Shown piece after piece: positions 9,123-16,648 of a stretch of DNA of 52,746 bases. Numbering within the stretch: position 1 is the first letter of the stretch; every line of letters starts with the position of its first letter. The notes under the pieces were generated by a model. The model was not told where the DNA came from. It saw only the letters and a program-made list of their open reading frames with translations, and ran no database searches. The translations under genes were made by a program, and so were the position numbers. Origin of the DNA: Weeksellaceae bacterium (GTDB lineage Bacteria; Bacteroidota; Bacteroidia; Flavobacteriales; Weeksellaceae); NCBI GenBank assembly GCA_019459455.1, contig JAIBEX010000017.1, positions 1-52,746 on the forward strand. Direction: 5' to 3'.

Positions 9123-9539
9123 ATGAAACGCGTATTCCTTTCTGCGGTTATCTGTACTTTAGCCCTTTCCTGTGCTGTGCAGGAAAAACATACTCTGAAG
9201 ACTGCTGAAGCAATGGAAGCCACTGAATTTGCCGAACTTATGGTGCTCGATTCCATAAACAAGCAGGAAACGACGGCCGAATCAGTGGATCTTCTGTTGA
9301 ACGAAAACCCGGTAGATAACAGGATTTCCCTTCTGGTAAATAATAATACCGACTGCAATATCATTTTAAGATTTTCGGGAGATCAATCCTACAGCCTACC
9401 CATCCGGAAAAATTTCAGGAATTTTATAGTGATTGAGAAAGGAAATTACAGTGTGGGTGCCAACCTGTGTAACAGCCGTTATGTATCCAGCAAAACGCTT
9501 ACACAAAGTATAAATATTACGATTTCCGAAAGGGAATAG
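9123..9539 (+). CDS. Small lipoprotein with a Chryseobacterium-type C-terminal domain
   Basis: 138 residues with a lipoprotein signal (LALSC, Cys17). Residues about 70-135 carry a compact beta-rich domain with two cysteines (NTDCNIILRF … NLCNSRYVSSKT). The same domain is at the C-terminus of the protein at 29046-29945, with both cysteines conserved. I associate it from memory with the family called DUF6759, which I could not check. Function is unknown. Its start is 2 bases after guaB and a strong terminator follows, so it shares the guaB transcript. Confidence 0.75.
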   Translation: MKRVFLSAVICTLALSCAVQEKHTLKTAEAMEATEFAELMVLDSINKQETTAESVDLLLNENPVDNRISLLVNNNTDCNIILRFSGDQSYSLPIRKNFRNFIVIEKGNYSVGANLCNSRYVSSKTLTQSINITISERE

Positions 9540-9556
9540 TTCGCGGCAAAGCATGT

Positions 9557-9592
9557 TAAAAGCCTTTCAGAATTTCTGAAAGGCTTTTTTTA
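9557..9592 (+). terminator. Rho-independent terminator after guaB-lipoprotein
   Basis: A long stem built on AAAAGCCTTTCAG and CTGAAAGGCTTTT with a tiny AT-rich loop is followed by T6. A-rich sequence on the other side means it may also stop minus-strand transcription from the 9.7-11 kb genes. Confidence 0.85.
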
Positions 9593-9689
9593 ATTTTCGT
9601 TCCGCAAAATCATCGGCTTTAATATCGTCAAAGAAGTTACCCAATTCCTCTAAAAAAATGACCGGCCAGTTACTTGAAACAGCCTCAAT
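9567..9689 (-). pseudogene. Coding-like remnant of a gene C-terminus
   Basis: A 40-codon minus-strand frame without a start codon reads …SSNWPVIFLEELGNFFDD… and ends at a TGA inside the terminator hairpin. The acidic/hydrophobic pattern and balanced codons look like a genuine protein tail rather than spacer. I do not recognise the family. It lies just downstream of the T9SS gene, so it may be the end of a gene that was otherwise deleted. Chance cannot be excluded. Confidence 0.3.
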
Positions 9690-9706
9690 TCAGAGGTGAA
9701 ATTCTT

Positions 9707-10390
9707 TTATTTTTTGATAAACCTGAACTCATAGTTATGCAAATCCCTGCTGGTGATTCTTAGGAAGTAAAGACCAGCTGCGAGTTGTGAAACATTGACT
9801 TTTTCGTTGAAAAGTTCAGAAACAACAAGCTGTCCGGCGCTATTATAGATCTGGATGCGTTTGCCATTCTCAATCCCTGAAATGTTAATGATAGAGGTAA
9901 CAGGATTAGGAAAAATATATACTCCTCTCTGTACTGTTTCAGAAGTCGAAAGCGGAGAATTATGCACGTCGCCCGTCATTGTGGAATTGGCTGCGGTTAG
10001 GACTCCCCCGCATAACCCCGTTGTCGTGGCTATATTTTCTGTCCATGTTCCGAAAGTGTTGCCGGGTGGGTTTAAAGCGCTGCTATTTCCTGTTGAATTA
10101 TAGTAAATAAGATACGGACTTGCGAAGGTACCGTTTCCTTCATCTGCGATGAATTCCCATCGTGTCAGCGCATTATTCCACTGTATCTTAAATTCACAGG
10201 AACCAAGGCCGCTGCAGGGTTGTCCATCAACCGGGGTTGTGATATAAATATTTTTACCCTGACCGTCCACCCCGGTTTTATTAAATGTAAACATTTGATT
10301 ATCAAACAGATTATAGCACCCGGCAAAGGTAATGGTCTGGGCAAAGGCTGTGCTGCCAAAAAACAGCAATATTATGTGTAGAGTTTTCAT
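9707..10390 (-). CDS. T9SS type A sorting domain protein
   Basis: 227 residues from ATG 10390; the GTG one codon earlier is less likely. A signal peptide (MKTLHIILLFFGSTAFAQ) precedes a domain of about 120 residues with several Cys and aromatic residues and no recognised catalytic motif. The last about 75 residues are a type A sorting signal (VYIFPNPVTSIINISG … QIYNSAGQLV … LAAGLYFLRI). It should be exported through the type IX system and fixed to, or released from, the cell surface. It follows the tail-collar gene by 9 bases on the same strand, implying joint function. Confidence 0.85.
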   Translation of the reverse strand: MKTLHIILLFFGSTAFAQTITFAGCYNLFDNQMFTFNKTGVDGQGKNIYITTPVDGQPCSGLGSCEFKIQWNNALTRWEFIADEGNGTFASPYLIYYNSTGNSSALNPPGNTFGTWTENIATTTGLCGGVLTAANSTMTGDVHNSPLSTSETVQRGVYIFPNPVTSIINISGIENGKRIQIYNSAGQLVVSELFNEKVNVSQLAAGLYFLRITSRDLHNYEFRFIKK

Positions 10391-10399
10391 CACATGCGG

Positions 10400-10987
10400 T
10401 TAAAAAGATGGATAAACACCCTGTAATGCGATAATGCATCTTAGCGTAATGAAAGGGGGTCTGTTTTCGTGCGGCAGGTTCCCACCAGCGGGCGAAATCG
10501 CTGTGGCTTTCATTGTTGTGTTGGCTGTGGCGTCAGAATATTCCTTGTCCAGGGTTTTTGTATCTGCCGGCAGATTTCCTGTTGGTGAATTCTGATTTCC
10601 TTCCGAACTTACTGCGTTAACAGTATGGGTGTGGGCGGGCATCTGCGGAGTAGTAAGTGTCACACTTTCCGAACCTCCAATCTCTCCTACCACGTACGGG
10701 CTCAGTCCAGGCCCTTGTCCTTCGGAGATCAGTACCCGGCCTCTCATATCCGGTAATGCAAACGTGGTTTGTCCGTTTCCTCCATACATGGTCCCGATTA
10801 GGGAAAAAAGAGCAGTGTTTTGAGCAATTGGTAGTAATTGACCGCTGCAGCTTGCCCAGCCGGTGGGAACCTGAGCATAAGGTACAAATGCGATTTGCCC
10901 AAGAAATGGACTGGCAGCCTGAGCTTTCAGTGTTAGAACAGCGGTGCTGAACATCAGCAGCGTGCATGTTAAAATTAATGTTCTCAT
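10400..10987 (-). CDS. Secreted phage tail-collar-domain protein (MdpB-like)
   Basis: 195 residues with a signal peptide ending near LKAQA. The rest is a tail-collar domain: PFLGQIAFVPYAQVPTGWAS near the start, GQTTFALPDMRGR, an HTHT motif, then a C-terminal PPFITLRCIIALQG. The family includes microcystin-dependent proteins and short phage tail fibres. The export signal and the partner T9SS gene argue for a secreted surface protein, not a prophage part. A TATGTTTG box lies at 11040-11033. Confidence 0.85.
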   Translation of the reverse strand: MRTLILTCTLLMFSTAVLTLKAQAASPFLGQIAFVPYAQVPTGWASCSGQLLPIAQNTALFSLIGTMYGGNGQTTFALPDMRGRVLISEGQGPGLSPYVVGEIGGSESVTLTTPQMPAHTHTVNAVSSEGNQNSPTGNLPADTKTLDKEYSDATANTTMKATAISPAGGNLPHENRPPFITLRCIIALQGVYPSF

Positions 10988-11269
10988 ATCGTTAGTTTTT
11001 TGGTATAACTAAGTTAGAAAATATTTTTTTTACAAACATACTTATATCTGAAAAAAATTAATGCATTGGCGTGCACCAGGTTGAAATTTATCTATCTCAC
11101 CGCGTTATCACGCAATTTGGGAAAGCATCTATTCTTCATCCTGACTTTAAAAAGTGAACTGGAAAAGCTAAAATAGGACGCTTGTACCTAAATTGAGTCA
11201 GGTTGCATTTATTTGCACCATATGCTATACCATCACCTTGACGTGAAGATTTTAAGAAAAGTTTGGTGG
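10988..11269. promoter_or_regulatory. Intergenic region with promoter of the tail-collar gene
   Basis: This non-coding stretch holds a minus-strand TATGTTTG (11040-11033), an exact TAnnTTTG, about 46 bases before the tail-collar start. The rest, 11041-11269, lies downstream of the DUF4407 gene and shows no convincing ORF, repeat or terminator. Confidence 0.5.
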
Positions 11270-12340
11270 TTATTTGTTAAGATTGTCCCTGAACTGATCG
11301 ATACGCCAGTCTGTTGCGGCATTACCCTTTTCTATCTTTTCCTTTGAGTAAAGACGGAAATCATTTTCTGTTTTGTCCAGAAGATAATCATAAGGTCCAA
11401 CAGAAGAAATCAGTTTAACCAATACAGGCGATATCTCCAAACAGATAAAGAGTCCCATGATGAACATAGCCGCAATTCCAATTACCGGACTGTTTTTTCC
11501 CAGTTCGTCCAGGGCCTGCAACCGTGCGGCAAAACCATTGAAGCGGTCCTCAAAGGTTTCGGTCTTGTTCCTTTCGGTTTCAATGTTGGTATAGACTTTA
11601 GAGATTTCCTTATCCAGATAATCCAGACGCGGAGAAACGGTTTTCTGATAATTTTCTAGGTCCTGGCGTCGCTGTTCCTTCAGTTCGGATTTCCTTTTGG
11701 CGTTGCTGCCAAACCCGATCTTACCGCTAGTTAAGCCGGACTGCTTTCCGAGGATTTCCTTTTCCAGTTCCACCGCTGCTGAATCATATGATTTCTGATA
11801 ATCAGCAATCTTGCTTTGGATCTGTTTTTTCTCGGTTTCAAAGGGGCCGGACTGCTGCAGGATTCTGCCGTTCATTTCGGCTTGAAGCTGGGTTTTGTTG
11901 CGCTGGATAATGGTGTTAAGCTGTTTGTTAACTTCCTTTTCAAAGATTTTAAGTTCAAGAGGCTTGGAGATGATTATGCCTAAAAATGTAGCCAGGATAA
12001 GTCTTGGGACCGCCATGAGCAACTGGTTCCACCAGGTTCCTGTTTTTTTTATGGAGGAAACGATGTAGCGGTCCAGATTAAAAATCATTAAACCCCACAA
12101 TAAGGCAAATCCTGTGGAAACCCAAACATCATCAAAGACTGTAAACATAGCATATCCTGCAGACAGTGCTGCAAAGACTGCGGTAAAAAGCACTATACCG
12201 CCAATTCCCGAAAACTTGTTCCATTCACTCGGGGTCTTTCTGAAAATATGGATATTGCCTCCCGAACAGATGAGCAGAAACTGTTGAAACCAGTTCATTT
12301 TATGATTAACCGGGTTTGTATTTGAATTTTGTGTCTTCAT
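11270..12340 (-). CDS. DUF4407 domain-containing membrane protein
   Basis: 356 residues from ATG 12340 (a TTG two codons earlier is less likely). Membrane segments lie at about 45-65, 75-92 and 108-125, with another at about 287-310. A long charged, Gln- and Lys-rich region between them (about 150-270) looks like a coiled coil. The start NWFQQFLLICSGGN and the segment NLDRYIVSS match DUF4407 proteins of Bacteroidota, which have no assigned function. A 20-base palindrome lies 77 bases upstream. Confidence 0.82.
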   Translation of the reverse strand: MKTQNSNTNPVNHKMNWFQQFLLICSGGNIHIFRKTPSEWNKFSGIGGIVLFTAVFAALSAGYAMFTVFDDVWVSTGFALLWGLMIFNLDRYIVSSIKKTGTWWNQLLMAVPRLILATFLGIIISKPLELKIFEKEVNKQLNTIIQRNKTQLQAEMNGRILQQSGPFETEKKQIQSKIADYQKSYDSAAVELEKEILGKQSGLTSGKIGFGSNAKRKSELKEQRRQDLENYQKTVSPRLDYLDKEISKVYTNIETERNKTETFEDRFNGFAARLQALDELGKNSPVIGIAAMFIMGLFICLEISPVLVKLISSVGPYDYLLDKTENDFRLYSKEKIEKGNAATDWRIDQFRDNLNK

Positions 12341-12416
12341 TTTCAATTGGTATTTAAAAACGTGACAATGTTACAAATAGTATTAGGTTTAACCCAGTAA
12401 ATCATTTGTGTATTAC

Positions 12417-12436
12417 TTGTAAAATATATTTTACAA
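12417..12436. repeat. Perfect 20-base palindrome
   Basis: TTGTAAAATATATTTTACAA is identical to its reverse complement. The half-site extended by two bases (TTACAAAT) recurs as TTACAAAT at 12371-12378 on the same strand. The element is in the spacer between the DUF4407 start and the ruvC 3' end. It could be an operator for the DUF4407 gene or a symmetric terminator; it lacks a strong GC stem, which favours a protein-binding site. Confidence 0.6.
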
Positions 12437-12465
12437 ATCAGGGTGCTGAAAATGAGAAAGGTATA

Positions 12466-13017
12466 TTACTTAATACGGTCCGGATTCTGTTTCAGGAAAC
12501 TGTCCCAGCCAGTATAACTTTTATCGGCAACCAAATTACCCGAATTGAAATGATGACAGACTGCCACTGCAAGGCCGTCGGACGCGTCCAGATATTTCGT
12601 GGGGAATTCCTTTAAATTAAGAAGGCTTTGCAGCATGCCGGCGACCTGCTCCTTGCTGGCATTTCCGTTTCCGGTGATGGCCATCTTTATTTTCTTTGGG
12701 GAATATTCTGTTATGGGTATGTTACGGTGCAGGCTGGCAGCCATGGCAACACCCTGTGCGCGACCAAGTTTCAGCATACTCTGCACGTTCTTGCCAAAGA
12801 AAGGAGCCTCCAGGGCCACTTCATCCGGATGAAACTCGTCAATTAAAGCAAGTGTCTTTTCAAAGATATATTTCAGCTTGGTTTCGTGGTTCGGATACTT
12901 TTTCAAAATCAGCTCGTGGATGGAAATCATTTTCATTTCTCCTTTTTTAACAGCAATTAGGCCGAAACCCATGATTGTGGTTCCGGGATCGATGCCCATA
13001 ATAATTCTTTCAGCCAT
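12466..13017 (-). CDS. ruvC: Holliday junction endodeoxyribonuclease RuvC
   Basis: 183 residues, slightly longer than the usual 170-175. It resolves Holliday junctions with RuvAB. Catalytic acids are visible: Asp10 in GIDPGTT, Glu70 in ALEAPFFGKN, and Asp144/Asp147 in LDASDGLAVAVCHH. The RNase H-like fold is intact. It stands between the desaturase and DUF4407 genes; ruvA and ruvB are not in the window. Confidence 0.95.
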   Translation of the reverse strand: MAERIIMGIDPGTTIMGFGLIAVKKGEMKMISIHELILKKYPNHETKLKYIFEKTLALIDEFHPDEVALEAPFFGKNVQSMLKLGRAQGVAMAASLHRNIPITEYSPKKIKMAITGNGNASKEQVAGMLQSLLNLKEFPTKYLDASDGLAVAVCHHFNSGNLVADKSYTGWDSFLKQNPDRIK

Positions 13018-13055
13018 TGCAGTAAAGGTACAAATTCAGGAATGTTTCCGGCAGT

Positions 13056-14117
13056 TTAAACAGGGACTCTTAACTTTTTAAGTTGTGAAAACCTGATCAT
13101 TTGGTTGTTTTCCTCGTCCCAAAGGGTGTAAAACGCATATTTTAAGCTGCCCAGCAAGGTGATTTCGGCTACATGCTTCTGGAATATTGGATTTTCGCGG
13201 CTGCATTTCTGGAGTTTGTAAAAGGGAATTTTTGGTGCTAAGTGGTGAAGGTGATGATAACCGATATTTCCCGTGAAAAAGTTAAAGATGGCAGGCAAAC
13301 GGTAATAGGAACTTCCTTTTATCGCCGCCAGAAGATATTCCCAGTCTTTTTTCCAGGCCTTGTAGTTGGGATTGTGCTGGTGCTGCATGTAAAAGAACCA
13401 TATCGCAGTGAACACAAACGTGATTAAAATAGGAACATAAATGAAGGCAAGTTTCTTGAATCCGGCTATAAGATCAAAGTTGGGCAAACTCAGCAAAATT
13501 CCTACAACTGTAAAGAATATCAACAGATAAATGTTGGTTTTCAGCAAAGCCTTCCTTTCTTTATCCCAACCCTTCAGGGTGATAAATGGAATCCTGTTGT
13601 GTATGAAAATATAGTAAACCGGCCCAATGATAAACATCACCGGCACTGAGCGGTAAACACGGTATTTAAGTTTTTCAAATTTTGACAGCTGTTCGTATTC
13701 CCTAACGGTTAAAAGGGTTACGTCACCAATCGTTCTGGTATCCAGCTGACCCTGATGGGCGTGGTGGTGGTTGTGCGAACGTGCCCAGTACGTGTAAGGA
13801 ATGCAGGTAAGGAAACTCGTGATAAATCCGGTTCTGTCGTTCTTTTTTCTGTCCGGGAAGAAAGCCTGATGGCCGCAGTCGTGCTGGATAATAAAAACGC
13901 GCGTTAAAAAAAGCCCGGCCACGAAAGAGATGGCCAAACTTCCCCATAAAGTATATTCATAAACGATCACTGCGAGAATAAACAATCCGACGAAGGGCAG
14001 AATCGTGTTGAAGATCTGCTTCCACGCCAGACCATTTTCCGGGGTGGCATAGGGTTTTATAAGTTGTTTCCAGTCTTTTAAGTCCTGGATGACCGTTTCT
14101 TCCTGATGTATGTTCAT
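13056..14117 (-). CDS. Membrane fatty acid desaturase
   Basis: 353 residues with the three histidine boxes of the di-iron desaturases: HDCGH at 79-83, HNHHHAH at 115-121 and HHLHH near 286. Hydrophobic segments at about 38-75, 155-175 and 195-235 fit a four-helix membrane enzyme. It probably introduces a double bond into membrane acyl chains. The position of the double bond and the electron donor are unknown. It precedes ruvC on the same strand by 38 bases. Confidence 0.9.
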   Translation of the reverse strand: MNIHQEETVIQDLKDWKQLIKPYATPENGLAWKQIFNTILPFVGLFILAVIVYEYTLWGSLAISFVAGLFLTRVFIIQHDCGHQAFFPDRKKNDRTGFITSFLTCIPYTYWARSHNHHHAHQGQLDTRTIGDVTLLTVREYEQLSKFEKLKYRVYRSVPVMFIIGPVYYIFIHNRIPFITLKGWDKERKALLKTNIYLLIFFTVVGILLSLPNFDLIAGFKKLAFIYVPILITFVFTAIWFFYMQHQHNPNYKAWKKDWEYLLAAIKGSSYYRLPAIFNFFTGNIGYHHLHHLAPKIPFYKLQKCSRENPIFQKHVAEITLLGSLKYAFYTLWDEENNQMIRFSQLKKLRVPV

Positions 14118-14221
14118 GATGATATTTGAAGTTGCAAAGATATTTATTAAACGCAGTTATGCGGAAAATAATACTTGATAAGGTCAATAAACAGGCCACC
14201 GCCCGGAACAGGTGAATAATT

Positions 14222-14252
14222 TTGATGCATAGAAAAATTATGTATAACTTTG
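14222..14252 (+). promoter_or_regulatory. Duplicated PadR-type promoter upstream of the M64 gene pair
   Basis: TTG at 14222-14224, 20 bases, then TAACTTTG at 14245-14252. The segment from AAAATTATGTATA through TTTGC to ATGCATA (about 14234-14261) is nearly identical to the promoter of the intact padR gene at about 16286-16311. ATGCAT and ATGTAT motifs around the box are candidate PadR operator halves. The next long gene is the lipoprotein at 14351. Confidence 0.65.
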
Positions 14253-14260
14253 CGATGCAT

Positions 14261-14317
14261 ATGAAAAAGAACGCATTATACAAAGGAACCCTTCAGGGCC
14301 ACAAATCTACTGTCTGA
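14261..14317 (+). pseudogene. Truncated padR copy: start and first 12 codons
   Basis: ATG 14261 opens an 18-codon frame, MKKNALYKGTLQGHKSTV, then TGA. The first 12 residues are identical to those of the intact PadR at 16325, with silent differences in the DNA. After CTTCAG the two sequences diverge abruptly. This is a broken duplicate. Because its promoter is intact, it may be translated as a short upstream ORF 33 bases before the lipoprotein gene. Confidence 0.75.
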
Positions 14318-14350
14318 TTTGATATTTTGTTTAATTTTAAATAAAAAACC

Positions 14351-14839
14351 ATGAGAACACTTCTTTTTTTAGCAACATTATTGTTCTGCACTTTTTGTGG
14401 TAGCTCAGGAGCCATAGACCAAAGTGTAAACAACGTTATACGCTCAGATTCTGCAGAAAAATCACGTGATCAGATCGATTACCTGTTTTTTACCATACAA
14501 AAAAATTCAGTGGGTGATGAAATTGTTAGGTTTGAGAAACGTATGACCTCGGATGGAAAATTGAAAGGTTTTGCGGAATTTGATGGTACAACTATCAATT
14601 CCGGGGATCTTATCGTTAGTCTCCTGGATAATTCCGGGAAAGAAATTCAAAAAATTAAAGTCGATAATCCGTTGAAACAGAATGTGGAAAGTTATGACGG
14701 AGAAATGAAACGACATGACATCATTTTGGACAAAGCTGATTTTCATGTCAGATTCCCATACACGGCAAGTATCAAAATAATTCAAGTCCAAATTCACAAG
14801 TCCAAGGCGAATACGATACTATTAAACCATACACTTTAA
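14351..14839 (+). CDS. Lipoprotein of unknown function, paired with M64 peptidase
   Basis: 162 residues with a lipoprotein signal (TLLFCTFC, probable lipid Cys16 followed by GSSG). The mature part is beta-rich and has no family I recognise. It lies 16 bases before the M64 metallopeptidase, so the two probably form one transcript from the duplicated padR promoter. It could be an inhibitor, anchor or chaperone for the peptidase; that is inference from position only. Confidence 0.65.
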   Translation: MRTLLFLATLLFCTFCGSSGAIDQSVNNVIRSDSAEKSRDQIDYLFFTIQKNSVGDEIVRFEKRMTSDGKLKGFAEFDGTTINSGDLIVSLLDNSGKEIQKIKVDNPLKQNVESYDGEMKRHDIILDKADFHVRFPYTASIKIIQVQIHKSKANTILLNHTL

Positions 14840-14855
14840 CTATAAAAAAAATGCC

Positions 14856-16235
14856 ATGAAAACAACGCTACTTATATTATTTTTTGCGCAGTTCAGCTTC
14901 GGACAGGTTTTCCCTACAACAACTTTGGAACAGAACGGAGCCAATAACAACCGAATTAATATTGCAGTTTTAGCAGATGGATATACCAGCGGACAACTTG
15001 CAAGCTTCCAAACATCAGCAGCCAGCTCTGTAAATTATCTTTTTAGTAAAAGCCCTTTCTCCCAGTACAGAAACTACTTTAATGCATACGCGGTTAACGT
15101 GGTATCTGCGGAAAGCGGGGCAAAACATCCAGGTACTGCGACAGATGTAGTGGAACCGGTAATTCCTGTTTCGAATCCTAATAATTATTTTGGAAGCAAG
15201 TTCGACACTTCCAATGTTCACCGGTTACTTTATTCCACAAACAGTGGCGCCATTACAGCGGTACTGGCAGCCAATGTTCCTGATTATGATATTGCGTTGG
15301 TTTTGGTAAATTCTCCTGAATATGGGGGAGCCGGCGGTACCTACGCTTTTTCTTCTACGCATGCTTCTGCAAATGAAATTGTAGTGCATGAATTGGGACA
15401 CAGCTTTGGAAACCTGGCCGATGAATATTGGTATGCACCAACGGGAGAATCTCCAAATAAAACTCAAAACTCCAATCCAGCGACCATAAAGTGGAAAAAC
15501 TGGCTGGTAAACAATCTTACAGGCATAGGAATTTATCCATATTCAGAGGCAGGGATTTCCAATTGGTACCGGCCGCACCAAAACTGCGAAATGAGGTACC
15601 TAAACCAACAGTTTTGCTCTGTATGCAAAGAAGGATTGATTGAAAAGATACATTCTTTGGTCTCTATGGTAGATTCTTACACGCCTTCCAACGGTAGTCC
15701 GGTAAACGGGGATGCTGCAATTGTTTTTAACGTGACGAGGGTGTTACCAAACCCAAATTCTTTAGCAAATAAATGGGTGTTAAATGGTTCCGTTTTACCA
15801 ACCACAGGAGAAAATTTAATCTTAAACCCCACCCAACTGAACAATGGAAACAACACGCTGGTTTTTACAGTTACAGACGATACCGCGCTTGTGAGGACAG
15901 ACAATCACTCCAGTTTGCATTTAAGTACAATTACATGGACCATTAACAAGACCACCTTAGGCACTTCTGAAATCGCAGCAGTACAAAAAGCGTTCTCTGT
16001 ATATCCCGTGCCTTCAAATGAAGTGATTTACATCAAAGGAAAACAGAATTTCTCTAAAAACACCAAAGTTCAGCTTACCGATGCGGCCGGACGGCTGTTC
16101 CCTGTGGGATATACCTCTGGTGAGAAAAACACTTTGACTGTAAATTTGTCGGGTATTGCATCCGGAACTTATCTCATGACGGTAACAGATGGAAATCAGT
16201 ATCTGTTTAGTGAGAAAATCATAGTCCAAAAATAA
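14856..16235 (+). CDS. T9SS-exported M64 family zinc metallopeptidase
   Basis: 459 residues. A signal peptide (about 1-16) precedes a catalytic domain with VVHELGHSFGNLADEY, giving His178, Glu179 and His182 as zinc and catalytic residues and the M64 pattern HExGHxxxxLxDEY. The family includes IgA peptidases. Residues about 270-365 look like an Ig-like beta domain, and the last about 75 (SVYPVPSNEVIYIKG … LSGIASGTYLMTV) form a type A sorting domain. It should be a secreted or surface protease. A padR gene follows directly. Confidence 0.88.
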   Translation: MKTTLLILFFAQFSFGQVFPTTTLEQNGANNNRINIAVLADGYTSGQLASFQTSAASSVNYLFSKSPFSQYRNYFNAYAVNVVSAESGAKHPGTATDVVEPVIPVSNPNNYFGSKFDTSNVHRLLYSTNSGAITAVLAANVPDYDIALVLVNSPEYGGAGGTYAFSSTHASANEIVVHELGHSFGNLADEYWYAPTGESPNKTQNSNPATIKWKNWLVNNLTGIGIYPYSEAGISNWYRPHQNCEMRYLNQQFCSVCKEGLIEKIHSLVSMVDSYTPSNGSPVNGDAAIVFNVTRVLPNPNSLANKWVLNGSVLPTTGENLILNPTQLNNGNNTLVFTVTDDTALVRTDNHSSLHLSTITWTINKTTLGTSEIAAVQKAFSVYPVPSNEVIYIKGKQNFSKNTKVQLTDAAGRLFPVGYTSGEKNTLTVNLSGIASGTYLMTVTDGNQYLFSEKIIVQK

Positions 16236-16295
16236 ATTACCACTTTTTCAGGAACATAAAATCGTACCGCTACAAATGTATAAGAAAATTATGTA

Positions 16296-16303
16296 TATAT
16301 TTG
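16296..16303 (+). promoter_or_regulatory. -7 box and candidate operator of padR
   Basis: TATATTTG matches TAnnTTTG, 21 bases before the padR ATG. It is flanked by ATGTAT and ATGCAT motifs shared with the copy at 14234-14261. PadR proteins commonly repress their own promoter through AT-rich dyads, so autoregulation is likely. Confidence 0.55.
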
Positions 16304-16324
16304 CTATGCATAATTAAGTTAAGT

Positions 16325-16648
16325 ATGAAAAAAAACGCACTCTATAAAGGAACCCTTCAGAACATTATCCTGAAACTGCTCACCACAGAAGTGAAAATGT
16401 ACGGGTATCAGCTTACCCAGCGTGCAAAGGAACTGACTCAAGGCGAACTTGAAATGACCGAAGGAGCGCTTTATCCGCTGCTTCATAAACTGGAAAATGA
16501 TGGGATCATTTATTCCGAAATCCAGCATGTAAACGGCCGGGACCGTAAATATTACCTGCTTACCGAAAAGGGAAAGAAACAGCAGGTGACTCAGGAGGAG
16601 GAGATGAAATCCTATCTTTTTAATTTAAATGCCATTTTTAACCGATGA
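16325..16648 (+). CDS. PadR family transcriptional regulator
   Basis: 107 residues from ATG 16325. A TTG reading eight codons longer would run through the promoter box and is rejected. The winged-helix PadR signature is clear: LLTTEVKMYGYQLTQRAKEL, then EGALYPLLHKLENDGII and GRDRKYYLLTEKGKK. The length fits the compact PadR-s2 class. The stop overlaps the start of the next membrane protein gene by 4 bases (ATGA), so regulator and membrane protein are coupled. It is the probable sensor for both this operon and the duplicated promoter at 14222. Confidence 0.92.
   Translation: MKKNALYKGTLQNIILKLLTTEVKMYGYQLTQRAKELTQGELEMTEGALYPLLHKLENDGIIYSEIQHVNGRDRKYYLLTEKGKKQQVTQEEEMKSYLFNLNAIFNR

Noticed and set aside
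10400-10987. Prophage remnant
   Set aside because: The tail-collar gene has a signal peptide and a T9SS neighbour; no capsid, portal, terminase or integrase is present.
14118-14221. Extension of the desaturase reading frame upstream of ATG 14117
   Set aside because: The region has no convincing start or ribosome binding site, and the ATG 14117 start gives a normal N-terminus.
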